A DNA stretch of 64,000 nucleotides from Marasmius tenuissimus (GCA_029532415.1 JAQOTA010000060.1:4030001-4094000); one strand, 5' to 3'. Positions 34,278 to 46,093 are shown, counted from the first letter of the stretch. The notes: generated by a model from the sequence alone, not told the origin. A program made the numbers and translations.

Positions 34278-35539
34278 TCAGGAGATTGTCAAATCCATAA
34301 CCGAAGTTGAGGGTCGCGGGAGAACATTCATTCTAGAGAACGCCACTGCCACGTCAAGCGGCCCAAAGTCTTCACCTGAATCATGGCCGGCAACCTGAGA
34401 CCCTGAGCTAGTTTCGATACCGTCACGCCTTGCAACCTCACGAGCATGACGAAAGAGATACCCGTTCATACATTTCTCGATCACCAGATAGGGTGAGATG
34501 AGGATCCAATGAAAAACGCTCGGGAGGCCGTGAATGAACATGACAATAGTGAGAGGAGCGTTGTGGTGATGAGAATTCTGGAAAATCGCCACCATCGTCA
34601 GAGCGTGGGTGAGAAAGATGAACAACCCTGGAATTTGAATACTCACAGGGTGTATATCTGCCCGTCATTGAATACCGTTCTCTAAAGGAGAGGAAGATGT
34701 CTTCCGAAACTTGCGCGCCAGAACTTGAATCTGCGAATCTTGCGAAAGAGCAATGGTCATATGCATTAATTCTAAGGAAAGGGGCTCGTCCGGGTTATCT
34801 ATGGCTCTCAGGCCGAGCAATCGATACGAAATTGCGAGAAACACGAGGATGTGGTTCACCAGTGGAATCAAAAGTAACGTCGTAGCCAACGGGGCATTCA
34901 AGTCGACGATCATGCAGTCGTCGGTACCGGGAAAAGCGGCACCTGATGCTACGAGCGGGATGAACGCAGAACATGCCGTTACGACGCAGAACGAAACAAG
35001 AAAGAACGAGATGACCTGTCGGTTGGCTAGGTAGACGGTTCTGACTCGGAAGAACAGCAGAAGAGTCCGGCAAGAAACGAAAAAGGGAAAGCCCCCAAGG
35101 AGGAGTTTGATGAGGAGGTTGCAGCAGGGGCTTGCCGTGGCAAGCTCGAGTTTCAAAAACCAGTCAATATAAAGAAGAAGAATAGACACTCACGGAAGAA
35201 TGCTGCGGCTGTCATCAGCCCTCCGAAGGTAATAATTCTGAAGACATTTGGCGAGCCAACGAGAAAATTGTTTGTCAGAAGGCAAACAAGAGTCGCAAGA
35301 CGAACCTAGTTATGACGTATATGATCGCTGGCCATCCTAGTTTTGCCCTCCCAACGACGATTAGCCGGTGGTCTTTTGCGAGATTGAGGATAACGTCTCA
35401 AACAAAGAGCTGCTTGTTCAACGCGTGTGAAGACTGCGTTGGAGAGAGCTACTTTACTCGCTGCAAAAGCGCTGACCACGGTGTACCGAGCGCTCTGGAT
35501 GAAGGTCGGGTTCTCTGTGGTCTCTCCGTGCGTAAACAT
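34278..35539 (-). pseudogene. DUF6533-type multi-membrane protein with a nonsense codon
   Basis: This is a paralogue of 32443-33670: FIQSARYTVVSAFA, then DVILNLAKDHRLIVVG, LGGFPFFVSCRTLLLFFRVR, FPGTDDCMIVDL, LLLIPLVNHILVFLAISYRL and VIEKCMNGYLFRHAREVARR, ending at a TGA at 34278-34280. Two defects sit in the first intron region. The conserved FVWDV of the sister gene reads F-V-stop-D-V because of a TGA at 35398-35400, and the donor that is GTGAGT in the sister is GCGAGT here. The rest of the gene is open and well conserved, so inactivation would be recent. A GC-AG intron alone can work; the TGA is the stronger evidence. Confidence 0.65.
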
Positions 35540-36368
35540 GAATTAACACAGAGATCGAGAAGCTCTTGAGAGCATATATATTCACTTCTTGAAATATGCT
35601 CCAACAGCCTTCGACGAGGCACGGCCTGCTACGATTTAAATCGCAATGATCATGACGGTAACATTTTCTTCAACTTGGCATTGCCATTAGAGTCGTAGCT
35701 CCGATCACGATACATCGTTGATCCCGGAAGCAGAACACGGAGTTGGGATAAGTTCTGTCAGGTATTCGGCTCAAAAGACTTTATTTCTTACCCTGAGATC
35801 AATGGCGCCCGAGATCTCGTTGAGCCTGGAAGCACTTTGCCGAAAGGCGTATCGATAATGTACGCTGTCCCGCTATCCGGAAGTTGAGGGGAGTTGATAC
35901 TCGACGCATATTTGTGCTGACCCGAACAGGCCAAACGGACGGACCTAATATCATTGTGATCGGAGCTATTACTTAGTAGTGTTGGGCTGGAAGAAGTGCG
36001 GCATGTTGACGTCGCGGGACTCTACGTAATGGAAGTTGCAAGGCTCTATTCTTCCCGAGTCAGCTGATGCCTTTCGATGTCTGATTCTGGGTTCTTTGCA
36101 TGCTATCTGTATGATGAAACGAGCCTTCGAATGGAAGGTTATGTGTGGTACATACCTCCATCTAGAACATGCTACAGAAAGCCAAAAGATCCCCGACATC
36201 GTGAAGCATAGTAATGAACTCTCATCAGGCGACGATATTCTCACTATTAGCATTCAACGGCGGCATCAAGTGTCCTTCGTTCTATGCTTCCAGCAATCGG
36301 TCGTTCAGCCGTCCATCCGAAGTAGAAAGACATCTATGCAGAACTCCAGATCCAAGACCAGCTATTGT
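35540..36368. other. Intergenic, no gene recognised
   Basis: Open frames on both strands (up to 157 codons on the plus strand) overlap the 3' end of the P450-4 gene or lack coding character. No feature is supported. Confidence 0.4.
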
Positions 36369-38741
36369 CTACAGCTCTTTCCTCCTCTCCTCAACCCACT
36401 CTCTGTCTTCCTCTGCGAGCCCCGCTTCGAAGCGCTCAAATACACTGGTAGCCTCGGCGAATTCTCTCTCTACAATCTCCACGATGTTCTTATTCCGCGG
36501 GGTTATTGAGCAAGTGAATTTGGGTGAAGGGACGATTCCCTGCGAGCGTAGAAAAATGTGCACATGATGAGAAGCGGAAGATATGAACAAGGCAAGGTGC
36601 TGTACGTACCACTTCGTACGCATTGACGTCTATCGAGATGTCATTCCCGTTAGTATCCTTCGCAGGACTGAAATTGAAAGCCCAGAGCAGATTCATAGTG
36701 TTGAGTGACTAAAGATAATGTTGATGAGTGTTGAATGAGTACAGGAAGTACACCATGAACTCACTGCATTGTTATGTCCGAGATCGGCACCCGGGCAAAT
36801 TCTCTGAATGGTATGGTCAGCCGCTGAGCGTTAAATGAGGAAATGAAAGTAAGGCCTACCCTTCCAGATCCGAATACAAGGGTTGACCTGAACCCGTTGT
36901 CATCGACACCAGGTTTAGTACCGTGTTCGGTGAGAATGTATCGATCCGGCCAGAACTTTTCGGGTTCGTCGAAGTAGTCTGTTTTTCGTGTCAACGAAGG
37001 TCAAGGACGAGGATGTAGATACAAGTGCGAAAGAGAACTCACTGGGGTCATGAAAAACACCGTCTGTACAACAGATAGGGTACGTTAACGTTCGAAGCTC
37101 TTGGGTTTCTAGACGTACATAGGTTTTGATAGATCATAGTCCCCGTGGGCAGTACGTATCCTTTGTACTGTGGACATTTCCCCGTTCCGCATCAGGTACT
37201 TGCTCACAACCAACATGGTCATGGAGTTGAAAGGCCTACCTCTTCATCAGCAGTCGTTGCGTGAGGAATCGACAGTGGAACCGGAGGCCTCATTCGGTAT
37301 ACCTACGTTTATCATTGTATTAGAACAGAAAGGATGTCAGCGAATTGTAGGGTACGAACCTCGTTCACAACAGCTCTAACATAGGGGAGGTCCTCCAAAT
37401 CTTCCATCCTCGGCGCCCTATCCTCCCCAATAACACGATCGATCTCCTCCTGAGCTTTCTTCTGTGCCTCGGGGTAGACCGAGAGGAATTGCATGAGGAA
37501 TCGAATGTAGGCCGCGGAAGATTCGGAACCGCCTTCTAGGAGAACGCCTGCAAGAGCACTATTTACGCAAATCTGAGCAAGGTTGACCCCACAGCCCAGA
37601 GAAGAAGGAAAGACGTACCCGACCAATTCCCTGCTCATATCAAATTCCTTCCTCTTCTTCAAAACTTCTTCCACGAAACTATCGTTCAGAACCGCCCCTT
37701 CCACGCCCCTCTCTGCCTTATCCATCCGATCCTCACACTCCTCAATCAATCGGAAGTATAATCCGTGTTGCTTCTCGCGAATTTTCTTCGCCAACTGCTT
37801 CCATGGTGCCCACTTCTCCGGGATAAGCTCTACGATGGGTCCTAGGGCCGGGTAAAAGTCAACGGGAGGCTGCTTGGCATTCCCGAGATCGAGTGCGTCG
37901 AACCACAAAGCGTTGATTTCGTAGAACGAGCGGGATTCGTAGGAGTCAAAGCGAGGGCAACGTTTGCCGAAGAGAATCGACATGATGACGGAATTCGAGT
38001 AGCGCCCCGTGTGCTCCCAAAATTCCTACAAATGAAGTGGGTGAATCCCTAGTGACTCGAAGTCAGTGACCCACCGCCTTACCTGGGGTGTTTGGATCAA
38101 ATCGTATACGAGCTGGATGGATTCAGCCATTTGAATAGGAACGTGGTTGACAACGGCTGTAGAACTGAGAATTGCATGCGCGGCTTTTCGTTGTTTCTTC
38201 CACTCTTCCGCTGTTCACCCGAGTCAGTTTGTTGGCCCGATCCAAAGGCAATGCGACACTCACTGTACCGTCCAAAAGCCAAATGCAGTCCATCAGTGAT
38301 GGTTTGAACCATGTAGCTGTCAGGCCTATCCGCCGTCGTTGCGCTCCTTTTGTCAAGAATTTCCTTGACAGAGTCGATTCCGCTCAAAACGACAATGGTC
38401 TTAGGACCGGCTTTGAGGGAGTATATATCTCCGTATTGGCGAGCCCATTCGGTGAACCTGGCCAACAGGATAGGAGAGAGTTATCAGTACAATGGAAAAA
38501 ACCGATGGCGATATGGAGGCGAGACGTGCGAACGAAAGATAAACCGAAACGAAAAGCATACACCCAGATCCAGTATTACTCACTTTATTTGCGGGTCTTT
38601 GAGAGGCATGATATGGATATTTCCGATCAACGGCTTGGTGGGAGGTCCCGGAGGGAGATTGGCATCTCGCCGGCCAACTCTCCATAGTCTGGTCACGACC
38701 CAGATAGCTAGACAGACGAGGGCTGGAAAAGCGAGAGCCAT
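36369..38741 (-). CDS. Cytochrome P450 (P450-4), OrdA-like, intact
   Basis: The start at ATG 38741 gives MALAFPALVCLAIWVVTRLW and the hinge NLPPGPPTKPLIGN. The C helix is EEWKKQRKAAHAI, the oxygen-binding region of helix I is LLEGGSESSAAYI, helix K is NEVYRMRPPVPLSIPHATTA (ExxR), then DEPEKFWPDRY and the heme loop FGSGRRICPGADLGHNNA with the axial Cys, made from two exons around 36870 and 36790. The protein ends EDREWVEERRKEL at a TAG at 36369-36371. The gene has about ten exons. This is the agaricomycete family often annotated as OrdA-like or O-methylsterigmatocystin-reductase-like; that name does not tell the substrate. All required residues are present. Confidence 0.9.
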
Positions 38742-39695
38742 TTTGGCCTTCGAGGTTGTGGCGGATGGGTGGATGGGGAGAGGATATGTGACTCAGGATA
38801 AGGATGGGTGATGTGAACGGGGGGGAAGAAGCGGGGAAGTGCGAGTACGTCCGTGGATGCGCCAGGTTATAGGCATCACGTCTAAAATACCGCTTATCCA
38901 TTGCGGGACACCAGGTGAGCACTAGGTGTTGATCTTGTAGTTGATCGTACTCTGGACTGCTCTGATGTGACAAACTTTGCGTATGTTAACAGAAGGATCT
39001 GGGTTCCTTTTTACCAAGAACTCGTTGGCGTTTTCGAGGGTCCTGATAGGATAGAACAGCAAGGTTGAGACTTGGCGCCGACCTGTAAGAGCACTAGATA
39101 GCAGTTGGCCCCTTTCTCCCCGCCCTGAATAGCCTGGATGACAATATCGGTATACAGAGGAAGCACGAGGTCTGACATTAGGGACGGAGTGCGGGAATTC
39201 GGTACTATCCACCGCGCGCATTGGTGATCGTGATGAAGCGAGGTCCGAGGTCGTGGCAGGTGTAAAGAGGAAAGCTACGTCCGATATCGGTGCTTCGAGC
39301 CAAAGATCGCAGAATACTTTGTTGTCTATTCCAAAGCCAAAGTAATCGAAGTCTTGAAATTCGTGCCAAGTTCAAGAACGTTTGAACACAGTGGTGCAAG
39401 GAAAAGTCCTCGTGTGACACGTTCCCTCACGACCGTCACTTTGTCGTGACATTTTGGACCAGTTTGGACCATCATCACGACTCATTCGACCTCTCGCTTT
39501 TTTGCTAGCTCCCGTTCCTGCTCCCTCCTTTTTACTTCAAGGCTCAACTACCGCTGTCGCCATCCCGGACATCTCGAATGTAAAATGGACAAAGATGGAT
39601 CTTTAGGATAACGGATTTCTACCATCTGGTGGTGAGTGGGTTTATCTGACGAGCTCAAATAGTCGAAAAATGGCCGGATTCCAAGGTGCGGTCAA
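38742..39695. other. Promoter side of P450-4; GTCAC block
   Basis: No convincing gene. Minus-strand frames at 39420-39205 and 39221-38922 are short and unsupported. The GTCAC-rich block at 39412-39478 is listed separately. Confidence 0.4.
39412..39478. repeat. GTCAC/GTGAC-rich block
   Basis: About five GTGAC or GTCAC-like units in 65 bp (GTGTGACACG, CGTCACTTTGTCGTGACATT and others), followed by two copies of TTTGGACCA. It lies about 670 bp upstream of P450-4. Confidence 0.5.
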
Positions 39696-39782
39696 CTATT
39701 CTAGAGCATCCCAAGACCAAAGGTCCTCTTTATTCTCCTCAATAAACTCCCTATCATTCTCTGTCAGCCTGACCTCAAAGCC
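39696..39782 (-). pseudogene. Orphan 3' exon, possibly an OrdA-like P450 end
   Basis: A 29-codon exon follows a good acceptor (CCGTAG) and reads GFEVRLTENDREFIEENKED then LWSWDALE and TAG. Its pattern resembles the extreme C-terminus of P450-4 (FEAGLAEEDREWVEERRKEL). No heme exon was found upstream on the same strand, so it may be the last trace of a deleted P450. The likeness is short, so this is only a suggestion. Confidence 0.35.
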
Positions 39783-40283
39783 CTACGGTATGGAACCTAT
39801 TCGAGACTTCAAGCGAAGCATAAGAGCTCAGTGATAGTATGCTAGATCTCAAGATCGATGGATAGTACAAGGCAGAAGGATTCAAAAGACGTACAACTCT
39901 CGTGCAACGATACACACGCACCCCTCGCCCTCGCGTCTCACGACCCTTACGATCTCGAGTTTGTAGAAGCTTTGGATCCAAGGAAGTCCTTGGTTTCATC
40001 ACTACGGCTCAGGCTGGAAAGAAGCGTGTCAGGATCGTAAGTAATATGTGATGTTTCTTTCCACCCAGGCCTATCAATGGGTCTCAAAGACGAGCGTGCG
40101 CCCCATTCCTGTATCATTATTCTCGATGACGAAGCCTTGGTCGGCATCTAGCATGTTGGTAATCGTGCGGCGAGAAACTGACTGGGGCTGCGAATCAGAC
40201 GAAACAAACGATATTAACTGAAATATTTGATAGCACCCTCGGTCGGCAGCTCTCGCAGAAGCTCGTTGGCTAGCATATACATA

Positions 40284-40374
40284 GGCCTGATGGTCTAGTA
40301 GTATGATTCCTTGTTAGGATTCACGATCTGTGGGTTTCTCGAGGAGGTCCCGGGTTCAATTCCCGGTCAGGCCC
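40284..40374 (+). tRNA. tRNA-Pro(AGG) with 19-nt intron
   Basis: Mature body nearly identical to the copies at 9187-9287 and 31436-31519, with position 37 read as A instead of G if the intron begins at the same place. Acceptor, D, anticodon and T arms all pair. Confidence 0.95.
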
Positions 40375-40608
40375 TAGAAGACGACAGTTAAGGCACTTTT
40401 TGCCTCCCTTGTATTACCAGTCGGAGCTCGGTCAGCGCCAGTAGCGCAACCGCCACCCAACGAGCCCGACCATTGACCCAACAAATTCGTGAATAGCAAT
40501 TTAACGACATTTCGATATACATAGTCTTCGCCGCTATAGACCGAAGATATGTTTATCATGCTTCTAACGTTGTGCATTGAACCAGACGTACGAGTGACCC
40601 GCCTGGAC

Positions 40609-41541
40609 CTAGTTTTGGCCTCTCGCAGCATTGTAGCTACGCGCAACAACACCGTACTCGGGGAAATGCCTAAGGGGCTTCAGTTAGTACTACAACGCAC
40701 AGTAGTTGAAAAAGGACGTAATTGTCGAAGAAAGGTATCAACTCTAGTGCCCCGGGAGTCGAGACGTCGACCTCCAGTCCCTCATAAGATCAGCAGCAAT
40801 AGCAAATAACGAGAGGTTCTGGACACCCGCATCCCTCATACGATCGTTGGCTTCCTTAGCCACACGCTCGCTATACGTTCCCGAAGCTTGGGAATTATGA
40901 AAGACGGTGTATCCTGCTTCACGGAGGGACAAGGCGAGGAAAGCAGTGCAGACCTACGGAATATTTCGATAAGCGAGGGGACCACGAAAAGAGAAAGATG
41001 GATTAGGAACGAGGCAGGGGGAGGTACACTCACGTCGGTTGCGATACTGGCGATAATCACTTGGGTCTTGCCCGTAGCGTTAACGGCTGCACGGAATTCG
41101 GCGTTGTCCCAGGCGTCGACTTCTCCCGGGCGTTTGATCAGCGGAGCATCAGGGTGCAAGTCCAGGATCTCCTTCAGGATAGGTCCATTAGGGCCTAATT
41201 AGAGTTTTGGGGGAGGTTGTCGAGTAAATTAAGTATAACATAGCCAGAAGAATGATGCACACCGGTCTCGGAGCTCGATTTTATCACCGTGGGTAGGTTA
41301 AACACTTTGGCGATCTCGGCGTGTGCGAGAACGTTGTTCTTGAACTGAACGGGTTCATAGTCCTTTACGAGGTTGAAAAGTCCAACCTGGTGGTCGACGA
41401 TAAGGAGGACTGTGTTATTTTTGTCGATACGATGGAACGTGTACCCGAAAGCTGTGATGACACGGTTCAGTCGCGGGTTGATTTTGGACCTTGGAGACCA
41501 TGGAGAACGGAGGTAGCAAGGAAGGCAACTGATAGATGCAT
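40609..41541 (-). pseudogene. Second YcaC-like hydrolase, damaged at the 3' end
   Basis: Exons 41541-41490, 41451-41263, 41194-41034 and 40953 onward match the intact gene at 17481-18409 in phase and in the lengths of the second and third exons (189 and 161 bp). The body is well conserved: LLIVDHQVGLFNLVKDYEPV, PNGPILKEILDLHPDAPLIK, NAWDN replaced by DAWDN, IATDVCTAF, and NLSLFAIAADLMRDWRS. Then a one-base deletion in the CTCCCGGGG run shifts the frame to a stop at 40744-40746. Downstream, ALELIPFFD is still readable in the correct frame, but the next donor is TTACGT instead of GTACGT, and the last exon (HFPEYGVVARSYNAARGQN) persists to 40609. It would make a protein missing about 30 residues; catalytic residues remain, so partial function is possible. 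Confidence 0.8.
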
Positions 41542-42485
41542 GGTGCAAAGTTGAGGAGCAATGGCTGAAGGAATTTGTATCCATTTCGAGGCAAATGATG
41601 TTATATGACCATCCTGTCCTATTCTGGCCTCGCGGGTCGGATAGGGTGAGCGTTTTAGAAATTTCGATGAGTAAAACCCAGCGTTCTGGCGGCTCGGTTC
41701 GATCTCGGATGCGGAGAGTTTTCGAAGAATTCTAGAACTTCAGGTGGCCGCCGATCCTTGAAATCGTTGTCAACTAGTAGTGACTCACCGACAGTATTGC
41801 TCTGGAGAATTCTAGTAAAAAAACTCCACTACCTCGAAGCTGGCAGCCTAGCACAGGATCCCAGAGCGATCAATGACTTAAATGACCATAATCAGTTGGA
41901 ATATCAGCTATCAGGTAGGCTGTTTCACGATCATCAGAAGATCACTTCCTTCAAGGTGACATACTCAATTCGATAGTCCTTGTAACAACGCAAATCGGCA
42001 TGGCAGGTGACCCATCCTGGATGCGGATGGCATCGAGTATGGAAGACCGCCCGTCATCCGCACCTGTACCTTATCCACTCGAGCCACTAGGCCACGCGAA
42101 CGAGGGTAATGTCGCAGAAGGGAAGAAAATCTTTCCCGAGCGGATACGGGCAGAAACTGATGATCCGTTCAGAATTCGTTCAACTGTCGAGCCCGAATCC
42201 TGTCAGATAGGTGCTTGAGTCAACAGTATGAGATCGACCTACTTTCAAAAACACTTATCCCCAGCCTACTTGACCGCGTCTCGCTTCCAAGTATCTGGCA
42301 ATGCCGGGGATTTGAATTTTGATCGTGGTCGACTTAGTCAAAAAGTATGACAAGCTTGTGACGTTCTATGTGTAATACTGTGACACCGTGACATTTCCCG
42401 AATTAAGTTGCACCTACCATCACCCCACGCCATCTTCGCTCTTGTGCTCGATGCTGTTTATCGGGCTTCAGACAAAACACACAAA
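41542..42485. other. Intergenic, no gene recognised
   Basis: A plus-strand frame at 42000-42218 is open for 72 codons but has no start context or splice support. The stretch also contains an 8-bp stem (TGCGGATG/CATCCGCA) near 42023-42057 and the GTCAC block before the next gene. Confidence 0.4.
42346..42402. repeat. GTGAC-rich block
   Basis: Contains CTTGTGACG, CTGTGACACCGTGAC and GTGACATTTCCC; the last 12-mer recurs at about 61468-61479. It lies about 90 bp before the ATG of the 91-aa gene. Confidence 0.55.
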
Positions 42486-42829
42486 ATGGGTATTTTAGAT
42501 ATGTAACCTTTCTCAACTTAACCCTTCTCGATGGTGATATGGTACTAGGCTAACTTTACTTTCTTGACAGATACAACGCATCGGATGGCCCGGGGTTCCG
42601 CTTGTATAGAGTTACGACGCCGTATACGGTGAAGAAGTTTTTGCTTCATGGAGTCCATCCGACATCGCTCTCACTATGGTGCTTGATTTATCTCCCGCTG
42701 TTGCTCCTTGGCGTTAGGAGAATGACTGGCTTAGACACCAACTACTTTGTAGGAGCTGAGCTTGCAGCAGGCGTGCTCGTTATGTACAAGCCACTCGCAT
42801 CTCTTATCAACATCTTTCGAACAACGTGA
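42486..42829 (+). CDS. 91-aa protein with two membrane helices
   Basis: Exon 1 (42486-42502) is only 17 nt and encodes MGILD plus part of the next codon; a 68-bp intron (GTAACC donor, TTGACAG acceptor) leads to exon 2 (42571-42829). The joined frame reads MGILDIYNASDGPGFRLYRV, then TPYTVKKFLLHGVHPTSLS, two hydrophobic stretches (LWCLIYLPLLLLGV and GAELAAGVLVMYKPLASLI) and ends FRTT at a TGA. The basic segment before the first helix and the short loop suggest a small integral membrane protein of an internal membrane, perhaps mitochondrial. I do not recognise it. Confidence 0.6.
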
Positions 42830-44742
42830 AGATTTAGCGTGTTGTAGGGGTCCAAGACATTGACAACGCAGTAGCCCTACTCTCTGTCGCTCCGGTTCAA
42901 TCAAACTTACTAGTAGTTTCCGTGGCCACAGTCTTGCTAGACTTTACTGGGGGAGATGCCAGTCGTCGTGCAGAATTCATTAAGAAAGTTGACTCGGCTC
43001 ACTAGGCGTCTGATACTTGGCTTGTGCGGCATCGACATTTATCGTACCTTGCGCACGCTATCCTCATGCACCAGCCCTTTCTGACCTAACCTTGGCGCAC
43101 AAGACAGCGGCTCTACATTTTAGGGCTTCTTGTTCTCATGAGCAGGCCAAGTAGCTTGCAGAAAGCCTTTCATACGCCCTGTAATTTGGGACATGTTCGC
43201 GATACACGTCAGGTCATGAATCACGGAAGGTCTCCAACTCCATTGCTCTCGACGTCTGTGGTAACCCGTTGTTCTAAGAAAGAATAAGTGTGCTGCGGTG
43301 GAAAGACGCTTTTCTACTTTGAAACCCATTATAACGTACATCTCCTCAGTCTCCAGTTTACATTGCTCGCGAAACCTTCCATTGTAATCTTGGGAAACAT
43401 AAGCCATTACTGAGGAAACAAATGGCCTTTTACGAGAGCATCTCTTTATTGCACGTTGAGGCCCTTAAGCTCCATGGTTTACAAAGCTATGTGTGCCATG
43501 TAGAATTCCCCCTTCATGTATCTGCAGAGCTGGAGGTAACAGAGTCTTGTCATTCGGACCGCCACCTGATCCGATCCTTTTCGATCTCTGGATTTATACA
43601 GAGGGTCCCAAGAGGCATCCCTCGCGGAGAATACCAGGAGGACTCTTGGTCTACTAACAACCATCTCGACACCTCGATCTCCCGGCGTCGACAATCACAA
43701 GCGCGTGCTCTCTACCCTCGTACTATTGCATTGGCCAGGTGTCGACAGTACAAGCCAATATCCTGGGTGGCCGTTGGCGCAGCTCGCGCATGGCGTTATT
43801 CTCTCTGAGCTGACAAGCTGACATGCAGTCTACCCTTTTCTTGCTGGGGTTACAACGATCCTCGTACGATGACTGTACCTTGACTGCCGTCAGAACCGTA
43901 ACTCATACCTTCACTCACAGTAGCGACCGACTCGGACACTTTCTTCTCAATACTATATCATATTGAGCCTCCCGTGTTACCTATAGAACGGGTCTTCCCT
44001 TTTAGTGGCGCTATGGAAACACTACTAGTACATAAGGGTCTTGTTACTGTTGAAGTCCATTCGAGTATTGTCTTGTCCGTCGCCTGTCTATTCCAACCAT
44101 TACCGACAAACCCGTTCTGTGTCTATCTCCGAGGCGACTCTTTGAATGAAAGGGTCCACTCCTATGTAGACTCTAGTAAGGCTTCACTCGGAAATCCAAC
44201 ATCCATGGCCCTTTGACCTCCCCGTCTTCCGGAAACGTGAACGTACTTATACTTCCCCCCTCTTCCTCGAAACGTGGATTCATACATAGACAGGTACACG
44301 ACATGGACCTACTATGATACGAGCTACCGTGGTACAAAAACCTAAAAATACTCATTTACCCCGCCACCCCACGAGTTTACTCTGCGACATTCAAAGCCCA
44401 TTTGAGTTATCCGGTAAGTTGGTACCGCAGTTTCGGTGCTACCACTAAAGTCTACTCTACTCTATGGACTACCAAAGCTTTGACGTATGGTACTACGTAC
44501 ATTGAATACCGGGACCCGCGGGGACTTGTCTACTCCTTTTATTTACGCGGTTTATCCAGGGAATATGCAAACCTGCGCTCAGCATTCAATCCATGGTCCG
44601 TGCTCTCGACCCCCGAAATTGAAAGCTTGGCTTCTTGAAGTAGCCATCAAAGACCTTGGGTCCAGCGTGTGGATCACTCGTGAGAGCGGTTATGAAGGTT
44701 TAGCCATCCCTATCCTCTAATGATTTATCCCATAGCGAAGAA
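42830..44742. other. 1.9 kb with no recognisable gene
   Basis: Several frames of 60-128 codons exist on both strands (for example 43422-43808 plus and 43407-43120 minus) but none shows family features, consistent exon signals or a clear bias. I see no RNA genes or terminal repeats. Confidence 0.4.
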
Positions 44743-46093
44743 CTACGTCAAGGAAGTTCGGGTATCCCAGTCAACGCTCGTAAAGACAGCATCTCCCGTT
44801 GCCGGCGGAGCTGACTGATGTTGCTGCTGAACCGACGATCCTTGCGAATGTAAGTGAATGATGGCTCTGCAGCCCTTGAACGTATCGCGTGTGAGAGCAG
44901 TGCCAATTGAATGTACGAGAATATGACATACTGCCCGTGAGGTCACTGAAACCAGTAGCCTAGGAACGTGGCCCGAGTCAATATCGATCCATGGCAATAC
45001 ACAACGCGGTCAACTCACGGGAAGACAAACAACGACAGAAATCCCAGACTGTAGAGCCCAACCACCATGCTGCTCACTAGTCCTTGAAGAACTCTCGGAG
45101 TCAGATTGTAGATTAAGAAAGGCTTACACACAAGGTTACTGACCGATGACAGCAAGGAACACGAAAAACGCGTCTCGATTGAGTATACCGCGAAGGTTCC
45201 GAGTCGAAACATCGTGTAGTCGGAATGTCTTGAACAGCGTCAAGCCAAGCAGTACTCCCTGAAAGGCTATCTCTCCGATGCTAACTTCGCGTAAGTGCAC
45301 CTTGTTGTGAGACCAAGAAGCTACTCACACAAAAACAGCAACTTCTGGGTTTGTGTGAAGCTTTCCGTGTGTGGTCATACATACCAGTTTGAAGTTTTCA
45401 TGGGCGCCGCTGGTTGTGATCATAACCCACAGGAGGGCTGACGTTCGAGTGAAGAATAACGAGCATATTAGTGCGGCGACGACGCGGCTTTTGTCGTAGA
45501 GCGCGTACACTGGGAAGTACCGATTCATTTGTGAACGAGCTTTTGGATTGGTACTTTGGACTCTCACCTCGAACCATGAACAGAATCTGGAGGGTTGTAA
45601 AATTGACCAGTATGGCACTCTCTTTGAATGTCTGGTACATATGACAGATGTGGTTTGGAACGGCGGTGTGGTATTGGTGTCTCCAGACTGAGGAAATGAT
45701 CACATCAGCCCTGACGAGAGAAGAGGGCCGAGAAAGAAGTGTCAGTAAAGCTTCTCGTGAATCTAAGTACAACAACACCCACAGCTGCATGGCAAACGTT
45801 GGATATTTAAAACCTGAGTAAAGAAGATTGGAAGTGTTGATTTTCAAATCAAACCTGAAGGATAGAGGACGACTCCTGTTTACTCTAATCTAGTCGCGAC
45901 GGATATCGTAACTTGACATACTGATCCATGGTAAGTCGTTCCTTTTCTCGACACAGGTATACATCTCCGCCTGTCAACGCCAGTCCGAGACCTAGATCGC
46001 TTTTCTGCGTTAGTAGAGAAATAAACCGCCCTCTTTCGAATGAAGAAACTCCAGGACACGAAACTTACACGACGCAGCGAGCTTGATGTTCAT
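44743..46093 (-). CDS. Multi-membrane (about seven-helix) protein
   Basis: Starts at ATG 46093 with a short first exon (MNIKLAAS) and continues DLGLGLALTGGDVYLCREK. Later exons give RADVIISSVWRHQYHTAVPN, ILVNFTTLQILFMVR, YALYDKSRVVAALICSLFFT, GVLLGLTLFKTFRLHD, FFVFLAVIGQ, LVSSMVVGLYSLGFLSLFVF and LLVSVTSRAVCHILVHSIGT with a final RDTFKGCRAII. Polar residues follow to a TAG at 44743-44745. About seven hydrophobic segments and the helix-loop pattern place it among the agaricomycete multi-membrane proteins, but it lacks the GRIWWI motif and the DUF6533 helix pair, so it is a different family. I saw no G-protein or pheromone-receptor (STE3) motif. Confidence 0.65.

Noticed and set aside
36036..36509. 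A 157-codon plus-strand frame
   Set aside because: It runs antisense across the last exons of P450-4, whose coding evidence is much stronger.
42018..42112. A tRNA-Arg-like D arm (GTGGCCTAGTGG...GTGGATAAGG) on the minus strand
   Set aside because: There is no T arm with TTCRA, no pairing acceptor and no plausible anticodon stem; the likeness is limited to the D-arm words.
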